A stretch of 64,000 nt of DNA from AWTP1-13 sp963775835 (GTDB lineage Bacteria > Pseudomonadota > Alphaproteobacteria > Rhizobiales > Hyphomicrobiaceae). The notes beneath the pieces were generated by a model. That model was not told where the DNA came from. It ran no database searches and was given only the letters and a program-made list of their open reading frames with translations. The translations under genes were made by a program, and so were the position numbers. Below, piece by piece: positions 29,050 through 38,209 of the stretch (the stretch's first letter is position 1; each line of letters starts with the position of its first letter). Location of the stretch: the NCBI GenBank assembly GCA_963775835.1, contig CAVZKV010000014.1, positions 1 to 64,000 of the forward strand, given 5' to 3'.

Positions 29050-29994
29050 ATGCCGCTCAGAGTTGCCTGCCAGATGGATCCGATCGACCGCATCGACATC
29101 CGCGGCGATTCGACTTTTGCCTTGCTGCTGGAGGCCCAGCGACGCGGCCATCAGCTGTTCTACTACACGCCGCCGCACCTCAGCCTGCTGGACGGCCGGC
29201 TGATTGCGCAGGGCTCGACGCTTGCCGTCGAGGACCGGGTTGGCAACCACTACCGCGTCGGCGACCCCCGGTCGGAGGACCTGAGCCAGCTGGACGTGGT
29301 GCTGCTGCGTCAGGACCCGCCCTTCGACATGTCCTACATCACCACCACGCACCTGCTCGAGCGCATCCATCCCAAGACCCTGGTGGTCAATGACCCCGCG
29401 CACGTGCGCAATGCGCCGGAGAAGGTGTTTGTGCTCGACTTCCTCGATCTCATGCCGCCGACGCTTGTGACCCGACACCTCGAGCAGGTGCAAGCCTTTC
29501 GCGCCGTGCACAAGGACATCATCTTGAAGCCGCTTTACGGCAACGGCGGTGCCTCCGTGTTCCGGATCGGCGAGGGTGACACCAACCTCAATTCGCTGGT
29601 GGAGCTGTTCCAAACCGTGTTCCGCGAACCTTTCATGGTACAGCAGTATCGGCCCGAGGTGCGCGCCGGTGATAAGCGCATCATCCTGGTCGACGGCGAG
29701 GTGGCGGGCGCCATCAATCGCGTTCCGGCCGCCGACGAGACGCGCTCCAACATGCACGTCGGTGGGGTTGCCACGGCGACCGAACTGACGGCGCGCGATC
29801 TGGAGATCTGCAAACGGCTTGGCCCCGAGCTCAAGCGGCGCGGCCTGCTCTTTACCGGCATCGACGTGATCGGCCCCTACCTGACGGAAATCAACGTCAC
29901 CTCACCGACGGGGATCCGGCAGGTGCAGGCCTTCGGCGGGGCGGACATCGCCGGGCTCATTTGGGATGCCATCGAAGCGCGCGTGACGCGCTAG
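29050..29994 (+). CDS. gshB: Glutathione synthetase
   Basis: 314-residue ATP-grasp ligase joining gamma-glutamylcysteine and glycine. Features: VACQMDPIDRIDIRGDSTFALLL, LRQDPPFDMSYITTTHLLE, VNDPAHVRNAPEK, the ATP-grasp DIILKPLYGNGGASVFRI, and EINVTSPTGIRQV at the C-terminus. The start is the ATG at 29050 (MPLRVACQ); a GTG nine bases earlier is an equal alternative. A 200-base gap separates it from rsmI. Confidence 0.96.
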   Translation: MPLRVACQMDPIDRIDIRGDSTFALLLEAQRRGHQLFYYTPPHLSLLDGRLIAQGSTLAVEDRVGNHYRVGDPRSEDLSQLDVVLLRQDPPFDMSYITTTHLLERIHPKTLVVNDPAHVRNAPEKVFVLDFLDLMPPTLVTRHLEQVQAFRAVHKDIILKPLYGNGGASVFRIGEGDTNLNSLVELFQTVFREPFMVQQYRPEVRAGDKRIILVDGEVAGAINRVPAADETRSNMHVGGVATATELTARDLEICKRLGPELKRRGLLFTGIDVIGPYLTEINVTSPTGIRQVQAFGGADIAGLIWDAIEARVTR

Positions 29995-30029
29995 CAGCCC
30001 GTCTGGCGGCCCAAGCCGAGCCGCGCTCC

Positions 30030-31565
30030 TCACATGGTGGCGCCGATCTGCCAAGGCACGAATTCGTTGTCGCCATAGCCCAACAGTTCGCTCTTGCTCT
30101 TTTCCCCCGAGGCCACGCGCAAAATGGCGTCGAAAATCTCCTGCCCCTTGGCTTCGATCGAGACGCCGTCGAGAATGTCGCCGCAGTTGATGTCCATGTC
30201 GTCGAGCATGCGGCGATAGATGTCGTGGTTGGTGGCGAGTTTGATCGACGGCGTCGGCTTGCAGCCATAGGCCGAGCCGCGACCCGTCGTAAAGCAGAGC
30301 AGGTTGCAGCCACCGGCCACCTGGCCCGTCGCCGCTACGGGATCGTAGCCGGGCGTGTCCATGTAGACGAAGCCCTTGGCCGTCACGGGCTCGGCGTAGC
30401 GGTAGACTTCGTTGAGCGTGGTGGTGCCTCCCTTGGCCGCCGCTCCCAACGACTTCTCGAGGATGGTGGTGAGGCCGCCGGCCTTGTTGCCCGGGCTCGG
30501 ATTGTTGTCCATCGAGCCATCGTTCCTGGCGCAATAGTCCTGCCACCAGCGAATGATTTCAACCAACTTTTCGCCCACCTGGCGATTGCGCGCCCGCCGC
30601 GTCAAAAGGTGCTCGGCGCCATAGATTTCCGGGGTTTCCGAGAGCACCGCGGTGCCGCCGTGGCGCACCAGCAAGTCGGCGGCAGCCCCCAGCGCGGGAT
30701 TGGCGGTGATGCCGGAATAGCCGTCCGAGCCGCCGCACTGCAGGGCTAGCGTGATCTCGCTGGCCGGCACGGTCTGGCGGCGGGCGGCATTGGCGCGCGG
30801 CAGCATCTCCTTGATGCGGGCGACGCCGGCCTCGATGGACTTTTTTGTGCCGCCCGTATCCTGGATGGTCATAGTGCGGAAGTTATCGCCCTCCACCAGA
30901 CCGTAGCGCTCCTTGAGGCGGGCGATCTGAAATACCTCGCAGCCTAACCCGACGAGCAAGGCCGCGGCAAGGTTGGGATGGCCGGCATACCCCCATTGCG
31001 TGCGCTCCAGCGCCTCGTAGCCCTCGCCCTTGGCGGCAAGGCCGCACCCCGTGCCATGCACGAAGGACACCACGCCGTCGACGTTCGGGTACTGCTGCAA
31101 GATACCCGAGCGGCTCACCGCTTCGGCCATGAAGCGGGCGACCGAGGCCGAGCAGTTGACGCTGGTCAACACGCCGATGTAGTTGCGCGTGCCGGTCTTG
31201 CCGTTGCTGCGCCGAAATCCCTGAAAGGTCGCCCGCCGTTCGGGCGCTAGGATTGGCTCCTCGCGGGCATCTTGGGCGTAGGCATAGTCGCGCTCGAACT
31301 CCGCAAACGAGCAATTCTGGGTGTGGACATGGCTGCCGGGGGCGATGTCTTCGCTGGCAAAGCCGATAATTTGTCCGAATTTGAGGATGGGCTGCCCCTT
31401 GGCAATGGCCTGAACCGCCATCTTGTGTCCGCGCTGGATGCGCGCCGTGGCCGTTACGCCGTCGACCGCGCAGCCGGGGGTGACGGGATCGACGGCGACG
31501 ATGATGTTGTCGCGCGCATTGAGCCGCAGCGTGCGGGGCGTCGACGTTTCTGCCTTGTCCTGCAT
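30030..31565 (-). CDS. UxaA/GarD-family sugar-acid dehydratase
   Basis: 511-residue enzyme of the altronate/galactarate dehydratase family. The N-terminal SAF domain spans residues about 12-90 (LNARDNIIVAVDPVTPGC, GHKMAVQAIAKG, IGFASEDIAPGSHVHT). The catalytic part follows: GFRRSNGKTGTRNYIGVLTSVNCSA, VSFVHGTGCGL, LALQCGGSDGYSGITANPA, LSETPEIYGAEHLL and ATGQVAGGCNLLCFTTGRGS. Conserved Cys residues fit iron or Fe-S binding known for the family. The sugar acid is unknown. It is divergent from the Rossmann/SAF oxidoreductase gene 154 bases away, which suggests a shared catabolic route. Confidence 0.9.
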   Translation of the reverse strand: MQDKAETSTPRTLRLNARDNIIVAVDPVTPGCAVDGVTATARIQRGHKMAVQAIAKGQPILKFGQIIGFASEDIAPGSHVHTQNCSFAEFERDYAYAQDAREEPILAPERRATFQGFRRSNGKTGTRNYIGVLTSVNCSASVARFMAEAVSRSGILQQYPNVDGVVSFVHGTGCGLAAKGEGYEALERTQWGYAGHPNLAAALLVGLGCEVFQIARLKERYGLVEGDNFRTMTIQDTGGTKKSIEAGVARIKEMLPRANAARRQTVPASEITLALQCGGSDGYSGITANPALGAAADLLVRHGGTAVLSETPEIYGAEHLLTRRARNRQVGEKLVEIIRWWQDYCARNDGSMDNNPSPGNKAGGLTTILEKSLGAAAKGGTTTLNEVYRYAEPVTAKGFVYMDTPGYDPVAATGQVAGGCNLLCFTTGRGSAYGCKPTPSIKLATNHDIYRRMLDDMDINCGDILDGVSIEAKGQEIFDAILRVASGEKSKSELLGYGDNEFVPWQIGATM

Positions 31566-31719
31566 GGCTGCCTCCCGAGCTTGCCCGCATCATGCACCAT
31601 TTTCGCCCCTGGCGCGATCTGATGCGCTAAGCTGCGCGCCGGCCGACCGCGTGCCGCGGCCCCCAGATCGGCAAGGTCGCTTTCGCTTAAGATCGCTTAT
31701 CAGCCAAGGACCCGCCTCC

Positions 31720-33096
31720 GTGAACCTGTCATCCATGCTCAAGGCGCGCGCCGCCGAGGCCAAGCCTATTCGCGTCGGTCAGATCGGCGCGGGGAAATTC
31801 GGCACCATGTTTCTGTCGCAGGTTCGCCTTACCGCCGGCATGCACCTCGTCGGCCTTGCCGACCTCGCACCGCAGCGCGCCAAGGATCGGCTGCTTGAGG
31901 TCGGCTGGCCAACGGCGCAGCTTACTGCCCGCGACGTCGGCGATGCGATCAAGACGGGTAAGACCTTTATCACCGATGATGCGCTGGCGGTGATCGCCCA
32001 CCCCGAGGTCGAGGTGGTGATCGAGGCCACCGGCGATCCCGCCACCGGCATCCGGCTGTGTCAGGCCGCCATTCAGCACGGCAAGCACATCGTCATGGTC
32101 AACGTCGAGGCCGATGCCTTGGCCGGTCCGCTGCTGGCACGCCGGGCGCGCGAGGCGGGCGTCGTCTATTCGCTGGCCTGGGGCGACCAGCCGGCGCTGA
32201 TTTGCGAACACGTCGACTGGGCGCGCACCTGCGGCTTTGAGGTGATCGCCGCCGGCAAGGGCACGCGCTATCACCCGAGCTACCATCAATCCACCCCCGA
32301 GACCGTCTGGAGCATCCTCGATCAGTATCTGAAGATCACCGATCGCAGCCACATCAACCCGAAGATGTTCAACTCCTTCGTCGACGGCACCAAGTCGGGA
32401 ATCGAGATGACGGCGGTCGCAAACGCCACGGGTTTGCGGGCGCAGTCGAATGGGCTTGGCTTCCCGCCGTCCTCGCGCTTCGAGCTCGCCGAAGTTTGCA
32501 AGCCCAAGGGCGAGGGTGGCACGCTGGAGATGACGGGTGTGACCGAGGTCGTCTCCTCCGTCGACCGCCAGGCCAAGGACGTGCCGCACCATTTGGCGAT
32601 GGGAACCTACGTCGTCATTGCCAGCGAGAGCCCCTACGCCAAGCAATGCTTCACGGAATACCATCTGCTGCCGGACCGTAGCGGCAAGTATGCGGCGCTC
32701 TACCGGCCAACGCACATGATTGGTTTGGAACTTGGCGTTTCGGTCGCCTCGGTGGCGCTACGCAAGGAGCCGACGGGGGCCCCCGTCGCCTTCAATTCGG
32801 ATGTGGTGGCCACCGCCAAGCGCGCGCTGAAGCAAGGCGAGATCCTCGACGGCGAAGGCGGCTTCTGCGTTTGGGGCAAGCAGACCCCCGCCGCCGATTC
32901 GCTGCGCCACGGCTACCTGCCGTTGGGCCTGGCCCATGAGGTCAAGCTGAGGCGCGACATCGCCGAAGGCCAATCGCTCAAATGGTCGGACGTCCTTTAC
33001 GATGCCGAGGCGCCCGCCGCGCGGGTGCGGCGTGAAATGGAGGCCCTGTTCGGCGGCGCCGGTTCCGATCAGGGCGCCGATCAGCGCCGCCAGTAG
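31720..33096 (+). CDS. NAD(P)-dependent oxidoreductase with C-terminal SAF domain
   Basis: 458-residue protein. An N-terminal Rossmann domain (IRVGQIGAGKFGTMFLSQV, VEVVIEATGDPATGIRL) resembles homoserine dehydrogenase/Gfo-Idh enzymes. A middle catalytic-type domain (AGKGTRYHPSYHQSTPETVW) follows, and the C-terminal SAF-like domain (LGLAHEVKLRRDIAEGQSLKW) resembles those of sugar-acid enzymes. Proteins of this make-up act in sugar or sugar-acid catabolism. Because of the divergent UxaA-family gene, oxidation or isomerisation of an aldonate-type substrate is the working guess. The GTG at 31720 is preferred because AAGGA lies nine bases upstream; the ATG at 31735 is the alternative. Confidence 0.85.
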   Translation: MNLSSMLKARAAEAKPIRVGQIGAGKFGTMFLSQVRLTAGMHLVGLADLAPQRAKDRLLEVGWPTAQLTARDVGDAIKTGKTFITDDALAVIAHPEVEVVIEATGDPATGIRLCQAAIQHGKHIVMVNVEADALAGPLLARRAREAGVVYSLAWGDQPALICEHVDWARTCGFEVIAAGKGTRYHPSYHQSTPETVWSILDQYLKITDRSHINPKMFNSFVDGTKSGIEMTAVANATGLRAQSNGLGFPPSSRFELAEVCKPKGEGGTLEMTGVTEVVSSVDRQAKDVPHHLAMGTYVVIASESPYAKQCFTEYHLLPDRSGKYAALYRPTHMIGLELGVSVASVALRKEPTGAPVAFNSDVVATAKRALKQGEILDGEGGFCVWGKQTPAADSLRHGYLPLGLAHEVKLRRDIAEGQSLKWSDVLYDAEAPAARVRREMEALFGGAGSDQGADQRRQ

Positions 33097-34172
33097 CCCC
33101 GGCGGCCGTCGCTGCGATGCACGCCGTCTTCCGCCATCAAGGTGGCCAAGATGCCTTCGCGCAGGCCGCGGTCGGCGACGCGCAGGCGATCGCAGGGCCA
33201 CATCTCCAGCATGGCCTCGAGAATGGCGCAACCCGCGAGCACCAGATCGGCGCGCTCCTTGCCGATGCAGGGCTCGGCCACGCGCGCTTCATAGTCGGCC
33301 GCCAGCAGGCGCGCTGAGACGGCGCGCGCCTGCTCCGTGTCCAGCCAGCTGCCATCGACGCGGTTGCGATCGTAGCGCGGCAGGCCAAGATGCACACCCG
33401 CGATCGTCGTCACCGTCCCCGAGGTGCCGAGCAGATGCGTTCGGCTGCCGGGAAGTCGGGCGCGGAATTTGTGCACGGCTTCGAAGGGGGCCAGCAGCGT
33501 GCCGACGTGGTCGACCATCGCCTGAAACACCTGCGGGCACACAAAGACCCCGCCGAAACGCTCCGCCAGGGTCACGACGCCGACCGGCAGCGAGGTCCAG
33601 GCGGCGATACAGGCCTGCAACTCCAGGCGGTCGGCCGGGGCGGAACGGTCGAAGCAACGCCGGCGCGACAGGTCGAGCCAAATCAGCTCGGAAGAGCCGC
33701 CGCCAATATCGAAGACAAGCACGAGATCGCAGGCGGGATCGATCAGGGAGGCACAACCCGACACCGCTAATCGCGCCTCGGCCTCGCGGCTGACGATTTT
33801 TATGTCGAGGCCGGTTTCCTGGTGCACGCGGCGCAGGAACTCGGGCGCGTTGATCGCCACGCGGCAAGCTTCCGTGGCGATCAGTCCCGACCGCTCGACG
33901 TTGAGCGCGCGCATCTTGTTGGCACAGGCGTGCAGGGCATCGATGGTGCGCTCGATAGCGGCCTCCGACAGCCGCCCGCTGATGGAAACGCCCTCGCCCA
34001 AGCGAATGATGCGCGAGAAGGCACCGATCACTTTAAAGCCGCGCGGCCGCGGGTGGGCGACAAGCAGGCGGCAGTTGTTGGTGCCGAGGTCGAGCGCGGC
34101 ATAGGCGCGTCGATAGCGCTGTCGTTGTGACGACGGCTCGCGATTCCTCAGCGCGTAGTCGGGCGACGGCAT
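33081..34172 (-). CDS. Ppx/GppA-family exopolyphosphatase
   Basis: About 363 residues with an ASKHA fold hydrolysing polyphosphate or pppGpp. ALDLGTNNCRLLVAHP is the first phosphate loop, VFDIGGGSSELIWLDL the second, and LLGTSGTVTTIAGVHLGL the late loop. LREGILATLMAE is the typical C-terminal motif of the short alphaproteobacterial form. The frame is open upstream to 34400, but the extra residues are low-complexity; the ATG at 34172 is chosen without a clear ribosome site. It overlaps the convergent oxidoreductase gene by 16 bases. rlmE, a usual partner, is not adjacent. Confidence 0.9.
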   Translation of the reverse strand: MPSPDYALRNREPSSQRQRYRRAYAALDLGTNNCRLLVAHPRPRGFKVIGAFSRIIRLGEGVSISGRLSEAAIERTIDALHACANKMRALNVERSGLIATEACRVAINAPEFLRRVHQETGLDIKIVSREAEARLAVSGCASLIDPACDLVLVFDIGGGSSELIWLDLSRRRCFDRSAPADRLELQACIAAWTSLPVGVVTLAERFGGVFVCPQVFQAMVDHVGTLLAPFEAVHKFRARLPGSRTHLLGTSGTVTTIAGVHLGLPRYDRNRVDGSWLDTEQARAVSARLLAADYEARVAEPCIGKERADLVLAGCAILEAMLEMWPCDRLRVADRGLREGILATLMAEDGVHRSDGRRGYWRR

Positions 34173-34506
34173 TGCCACGGCAAGACCATCGTGCCTACAC
34201 GCACTGTCTTCCACCACGTCCGGCAAAATCTCGCCGGCCTCTTTGCTCGCACCCTCCACAGTGGTCTCCGGCGTCCGTTCACCGCGCTCGGACGTCCTTG
34301 TGCTTAAACTTGAGGTTACTCTATTCAGGTCGCCGGCCCGGGTAAAGCCGCCTCGCCAAAAGCCGCCGCGCGCGAGGTTTTCGCCCTTCGGCGCCACCAC
34401 CGGGGATCGACGTTGCTAGGCGGGGATGGGGGCGGCGCGGCAACGCCCGCACCGCGCGCGCGGTTTAGAACGTCGGCGGAACATTCCCCGGAGGCGGCGG
34501 CTCAAT

Positions 34507-34533
34507 GAGGCGGCCGCCGGCGCGGCCCGCCTC
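34507..34533 (-). terminator. Hairpin downstream of leuD
   Basis: GAGGCGG (34507-34513) pairs with CCGCCTC (34527-34533), about 20 bases past the leuD stop. There is no T-run. The remainder of 34401-34553 holds nothing recognisable. Confidence 0.35.
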
Positions 34534-34553
34534 GCCGGCACGAGCGCTGCTCG

Positions 34554-35159
34554 TTAGAGCCAGGGCCGCTCGGCTTGCGCCTTGGCCTCGAAGGCGCCGA
34601 TCGCCTTTTCGTCTTGCAAGGTGAGACCGATGGTGTCGAGGCCCTCGAGCAAACAGCGCTTGCGGAAGGCATCGATGTCAAAGCTGACGACGCCGCCGTC
34701 GGGACCACGGATCTCCTGCTTTTCAAGATCGATGGTGATGGTGGCGTTGGCACCGCGATTGGCATCGTCCATCAGTTTTTCCAGGTCTTCGGGCGAAACT
34801 TTGATCGGCAAGATGCCATTTTGAAAGCAGTTGTTGTGAAAGATGTCGGCAAACGAGGTCGAAATCACACAGCGAATGCCGAAATCGAGCAGCGCCCAGG
34901 GGGCGTGCTCGCGCGAGGAGCCGCAGCCGAAGTTTTCGCCAGCCACGAGCACCTTGGCGTTGCGATAGGCCGGTTTGTTCAGCACGAAGTCGGGGCGTTC
35001 CTTGCCCGCATCATCATAGCGCAATTCGTGGAACAGGTGCTTGCCGAGACCGGTCCGCTTGATGGTCTTCAGGAACTGCTTGGGGATGATCGCATCGGTG
35101 TCGATGTTGATCATCGGCATGGGCGCGGCAACGCCCGTCAGCGTAGTGAACTTGTCCAT
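34554..35159 (-). CDS. leuD: 3-isopropylmalate dehydratase small subunit
   Basis: 201-residue swivel subunit of isopropylmalate isomerase (leucine synthesis), which pairs with LeuC. Diagnostic blocks are MPMINIDTDAIIPKQFL, FGCGSSREHAPWALLDFGIRCVIS, FADIFHNNCFQNGILPI and DAFRKRCLLEGLDTIGLTL. leuC and leuB are not adjacent in this window. Confidence 0.97.
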   Translation of the reverse strand: MDKFTTLTGVAAPMPMINIDTDAIIPKQFLKTIKRTGLGKHLFHELRYDDAGKERPDFVLNKPAYRNAKVLVAGENFGCGSSREHAPWALLDFGIRCVISTSFADIFHNNCFQNGILPIKVSPEDLEKLMDDANRGANATITIDLEKQEIRGPDGGVVSFDIDAFRKRCLLEGLDTIGLTLQDEKAIGAFEAKAQAERPWL

Positions 35160-35272
35160 CGCGCTCCTCGGCGTTCGGCGGTGCGGCAGGCAACGGCCGC
35201 GATCGGCTTAAGGTCAAGGCGCCTTTAAACGCTAGCGAGCTCGCGCCCGTCAAGGCGCCACGCGGCGCCGGC

Positions 35273-35310
35273 GGGCGGCGGCCGCAAGGCTTAAGCGCGC
35301 GCCGCCGCCC
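35273..35310 (-). terminator. Nine-bp hairpin between the HExxH gene and leuD
   Basis: GGGCGGCGG (35273-35281) and CCGCCGCCC (35302-35310) are perfect complements with a 20-base loop. It lies about 130 bases after the stop of the gene at 35438-35968. The 35160-35437 gap holds no gene. Confidence 0.35.
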
Positions 35311-35437
35311 TTGGGACGCGTGGCGGGGATGAGGGCTGGGGGCGGGCGCAGGAGCGCGAGACGGAGCGGGGCCCGGGCGGCTTGGGCGCCGGTTTGGTCT
35401 GCGGCACGGCAAGCCTCGCCAACCCCTGCCAGGCGGG

Positions 35438-35968
35438 CTACTTGATGTCGCTGTCGGTATAGCATTTGCGCATCAGTTCGCAGCGGTATGAGCCCGAAAA
35501 GTGCATGCTGTCGCCCTTGGCCGGGGAAATGAAACGACAGACTTCCTCCAGTCCGTCGGGCGTCAGCCACCCCTGCCGGCGCCCGCGTTGCACGGCAAAG
35601 CAGTCGGCCGTCTCCTCGTCGGGCCCGCGGAACTGGTGTCCGCACTCGTGGGCGTGGATCCACAGCTTGACTGGGGTAGAGACCTTGGCCAGCAACTTGG
35701 GATTGAGAATCAAGAATCCGGGATAGGCGGCCCCGTAGTCATCAAGCTGGGTGTCGAGCACGGTCGGGCGCTTGCCGCAGACCAGCTTGCGTCCGTCCAG
35801 CGCGAGCTCGCCATAGGCGACGATCTTGGCCTCGCCGCCGACGTGGGCGACGTATTCTTCGGGACTGGGGCCGGCTTCGGCCGTTGCGCAGGCGACCGTC
35901 CCCAGTGCGGCCGCCAACAAACGGCGCGCGGCTGCACGATAGGCTCCGCAGTCAGGCCACCCCCTCAA
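35438..35968 (-). CDS. Small exported protein with HExxH metallopeptidase motif
   Basis: 176 residues. The N-terminal segment RRLLAAALGTVACATAEAG reads as a signal peptide (an AC near the end might allow lipidation but is not a clear lipobox). The centre has WIHAHECGHQF, an HExxH zinc motif, followed by DEETADCFAVQRGRRQGWL, where Glu-x-x-Ala-Asp fits a third ligand region seen in small zincins (ExxAD). Five cysteines in the mature part could form disulfides. Probably a periplasmic zinc peptidase of unknown target. It stands alone. Confidence 0.7.
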   Translation of the reverse strand: MRGWPDCGAYRAAARRLLAAALGTVACATAEAGPSPEEYVAHVGGEAKIVAYGELALDGRKLVCGKRPTVLDTQLDDYGAAYPGFLILNPKLLAKVSTPVKLWIHAHECGHQFRGPDEETADCFAVQRGRRQGWLTPDGLEEVCRFISPAKGDSMHFSGSYRCELMRKCYTDSDIK

Positions 35969-36257
35969 GGCGTATTCCCTCTTAGCCTCAGGTCCAACCG
36001 GCGATTACATTCGCCGCTTGGCGGCCGCAAAGCAACCGATCATTTTTGCCTGCCACCAGCGTTGAAGACGCAAAAGCCCAGCCGCGGTGCAGGGGCGCGC
36101 CTGGGCTCGAGGCCTTGGGCCCATGTTTGTCTGGGCTTGCAGGCATTTTCGCGGTCGCGGCGGGCGACCCCACAAGGTGCGCTGTTGTGCGGGGACCACG
36201 GGGACGATAGGAGAACGGCGGTGCCCCACAAGCGGGCGGGCAAAGGGAGCTGCCGGG

Positions 36258-36908
36258 ATGCGCGTGGCCGATGACATCGTGGCGCAATATGCGCAGCTGG
36301 CGACGCCGACCATCGCCAATGCGCTCGACGACGTTTCCTTCGCCGGCGTCATGGTCGGGTTGAGCCAGATCGTGCCTGGCACGCGCTGCGTCGGCCGGGC
36401 GGTGACCGTGCGTCAGGTCACGGGGGAACGAGGTGACTTCCGGTCGGAGGATTTCAAGGTCGGCGATATGATCGAGGCGGCCGCGCCGGGGGAGGTCCTC
36501 GTCATCGACAATGCGGGCAAAAGCGTCTCGACGTTTGGCGGCTTGGCCACGCTCGCGGCCAAGACCCGAGGTCTTGCCGGCGTCATCGTCGATGGGGGCG
36601 TGCGCGACCGGGAGGAAATGGACGCACAAAGGCTGCCCGTGTTCGCGCGGCATATGACGCCGCTGACGGGGCGTACGCGTATCGCGCTTAGCGCCATCAA
36701 TCAGACGGTCAGCTGCGGCGGCGTGCGCGTGCGGCCCGGGGACGTCGTCGTGGCCGACGGCTCAGGCGTCCTCTGCATCCCGGCGGAGCACGCCGCCCAG
36801 GTGGCCGCGCTGGCGGCCAAGTATGCAAGCGACGATGCGGCCGCCGCAGCGGAGCTCGCGCGCGGGCTAACTTTTCGCCAGGCAATGGCGAAGTTCACGC
36901 GTATCTAG
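36258..36908 (+). CDS. RraA-family lyase/aldolase
   Basis: 216-residue protein of the RraA/HMG aldolase fold. TPTIANALDDV is the entry, GRAVTVRQV follows, and the active-site segment is FGGLATLAAKTRGLAGVIVDGGVRDREEM (Gly-Gly then Arg-Asp, binding the metal and oxaloacetate-type acids). VVVADGSGVLCIP is the late motif. Family members include 4-hydroxy-4-methyl-2-oxoglutarate aldolase/oxaloacetate decarboxylase as well as RNase E inhibitors; the Arg-Asp pair favours the enzyme. It is 20 bases before an MFS gene, consistent with uptake and use of a dicarboxylate or aromatic acid. Confidence 0.85.
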   Translation: MRVADDIVAQYAQLATPTIANALDDVSFAGVMVGLSQIVPGTRCVGRAVTVRQVTGERGDFRSEDFKVGDMIEAAAPGEVLVIDNAGKSVSTFGGLATLAAKTRGLAGVIVDGGVRDREEMDAQRLPVFARHMTPLTGRTRIALSAINQTVSCGGVRVRPGDVVVADGSGVLCIPAEHAAQVAALAAKYASDDAAAAAELARGLTFRQAMAKFTRI

Positions 36909-36928
36909 CCACGACCGAGGCAGGGCAC

Positions 36929-38197
36929 GTGGCACGCGAGGCGGACGAGCCGGGCAGGAGTTTTCTTGTCGGCCTCGTGCTCGTTACCTTCGTCATGAAC
37001 TTGCTCGCTCGGGGCACGCAAGAATCGTTCGCCGTTTTCCTGCTACCGGTGCAGAAGGGACTGGGCCTAACGCGGCCGCAGATCACGCTCACCTACGCCG
37101 CCAATATGTTGGCCTATGGCTTGTCGGCGCCGTTTGCCGGCCAGCTCGTCGACCGGCTGGGCGCGCGCGCCACCTACGGCTTTGGCCTCACCAGCCTGGG
37201 CCTCGGCTACCTGCTGGCCGGCTTCGCCACCGAGCTGTGGCACTACGTCTTGGCCGTCGGCGTGCTGGGCGGTCTTGGCGCCGCCGCGCTTGGCATGATC
37301 GCGGCCTCCGCCTTGCTCAGCCGCTGGTTCACGCGCCGCATTGGCGCGGTGATGTCGGTGCCCTACGCCGCCGTGGGCGTCGGCATGTTGCTGTTGCCGC
37401 CCATCACACAACTGCTGCTGTCGCGCTACGACTGGCGCACCACCTATCAGATCCTGGGCGGCCTTGTGCTGTTGCTGCTGCCCGCCGCCCTCCTGTTTCC
37501 GCTCCAGCGCATCAGCGCCGGCTCCCGCCACTGGCAGGCCGTGCGCGCCGCCGCGACCGCGTCCCCCGCCGGCGCCTGGACGGTGTCCTCGGCCACGCGC
37601 ACGAGCGCCTTTTGGGGTCTCTTCGCCGTTTATCTTTTCACCTCGCTTGCCGCCTACAGCGTCACGCCGCACTCGGTGGCCTACCTGGTCGAGAACGGTT
37701 TCCATCCCCTCATCGCGGCCGGGGCTTTCGGTCTCACCGGCGCCCTGTCGGTGGTGGGCATGCTCAGCATCGGCTGGATTTCCGACCGCTTCGGGCGGCG
37801 GCAGACGGCAACGCTGTCCTACCTGTCAACCATGCTCGGGATCGGCTGTCTCAGCCTCGTCGGCGTCTGGCCGAGCCTGTTGCTTGTCTACGCCTTCGTC
37901 GTCTTCTTTGGCCTCATGCAGGGGGTGCGCGGCCCCATCATTGTGGCGATGGTGGCCGTGCTGTTCCCAGGCGGCGGCGTCGGTGCCATCTACGGCACTT
38001 TATCATTGGCAATGGGATTGGGGGCCGCGCTCGGCGCCTGGGGCTCCGGCCTCCTGTTTGGTGTGACCGGAAACTATCTTGCCTCGTTCCTGCTGGCGAT
38101 CGCCAGCGCGTTTGCGGGGCTTGTGTGCTTTTGGGTCGTGCCCAGTCTGCGCCACGAGCGCATCGCGCCCACCGAGGGGGCGTCGGGCGGACGCTGA
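36929..38197 (+). CDS. MFS transporter
   Basis: 422-residue major facilitator with twelve predicted helices. The signature after helix 2 reads GQLVDRLGARATYGFGL, and the equivalent in the second half is GWISDRFGRRQTATLSYL. It begins with GTG at 36929 close behind the RraA-family gene and probably shares its transcript. It belongs to the monocarboxylate/oxalate-like group by general appearance (MNLLARGTQESFAVFLLPVQKGLGL); the substrate is unproven. Confidence 0.88.
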   Translation: MAREADEPGRSFLVGLVLVTFVMNLLARGTQESFAVFLLPVQKGLGLTRPQITLTYAANMLAYGLSAPFAGQLVDRLGARATYGFGLTSLGLGYLLAGFATELWHYVLAVGVLGGLGAAALGMIAASALLSRWFTRRIGAVMSVPYAAVGVGMLLLPPITQLLLSRYDWRTTYQILGGLVLLLLPAALLFPLQRISAGSRHWQAVRAAATASPAGAWTVSSATRTSAFWGLFAVYLFTSLAAYSVTPHSVAYLVENGFHPLIAAGAFGLTGALSVVGMLSIGWISDRFGRRQTATLSYLSTMLGIGCLSLVGVWPSLLLVYAFVVFFGLMQGVRGPIIVAMVAVLFPGGGVGAIYGTLSLAMGLGAALGAWGSGLLFGVTGNYLASFLLAIASAFAGLVCFWVVPSLRHERIAPTEGASGGR

Positions 38198-38209
38198 GGC
38201 GTGCCGGCG

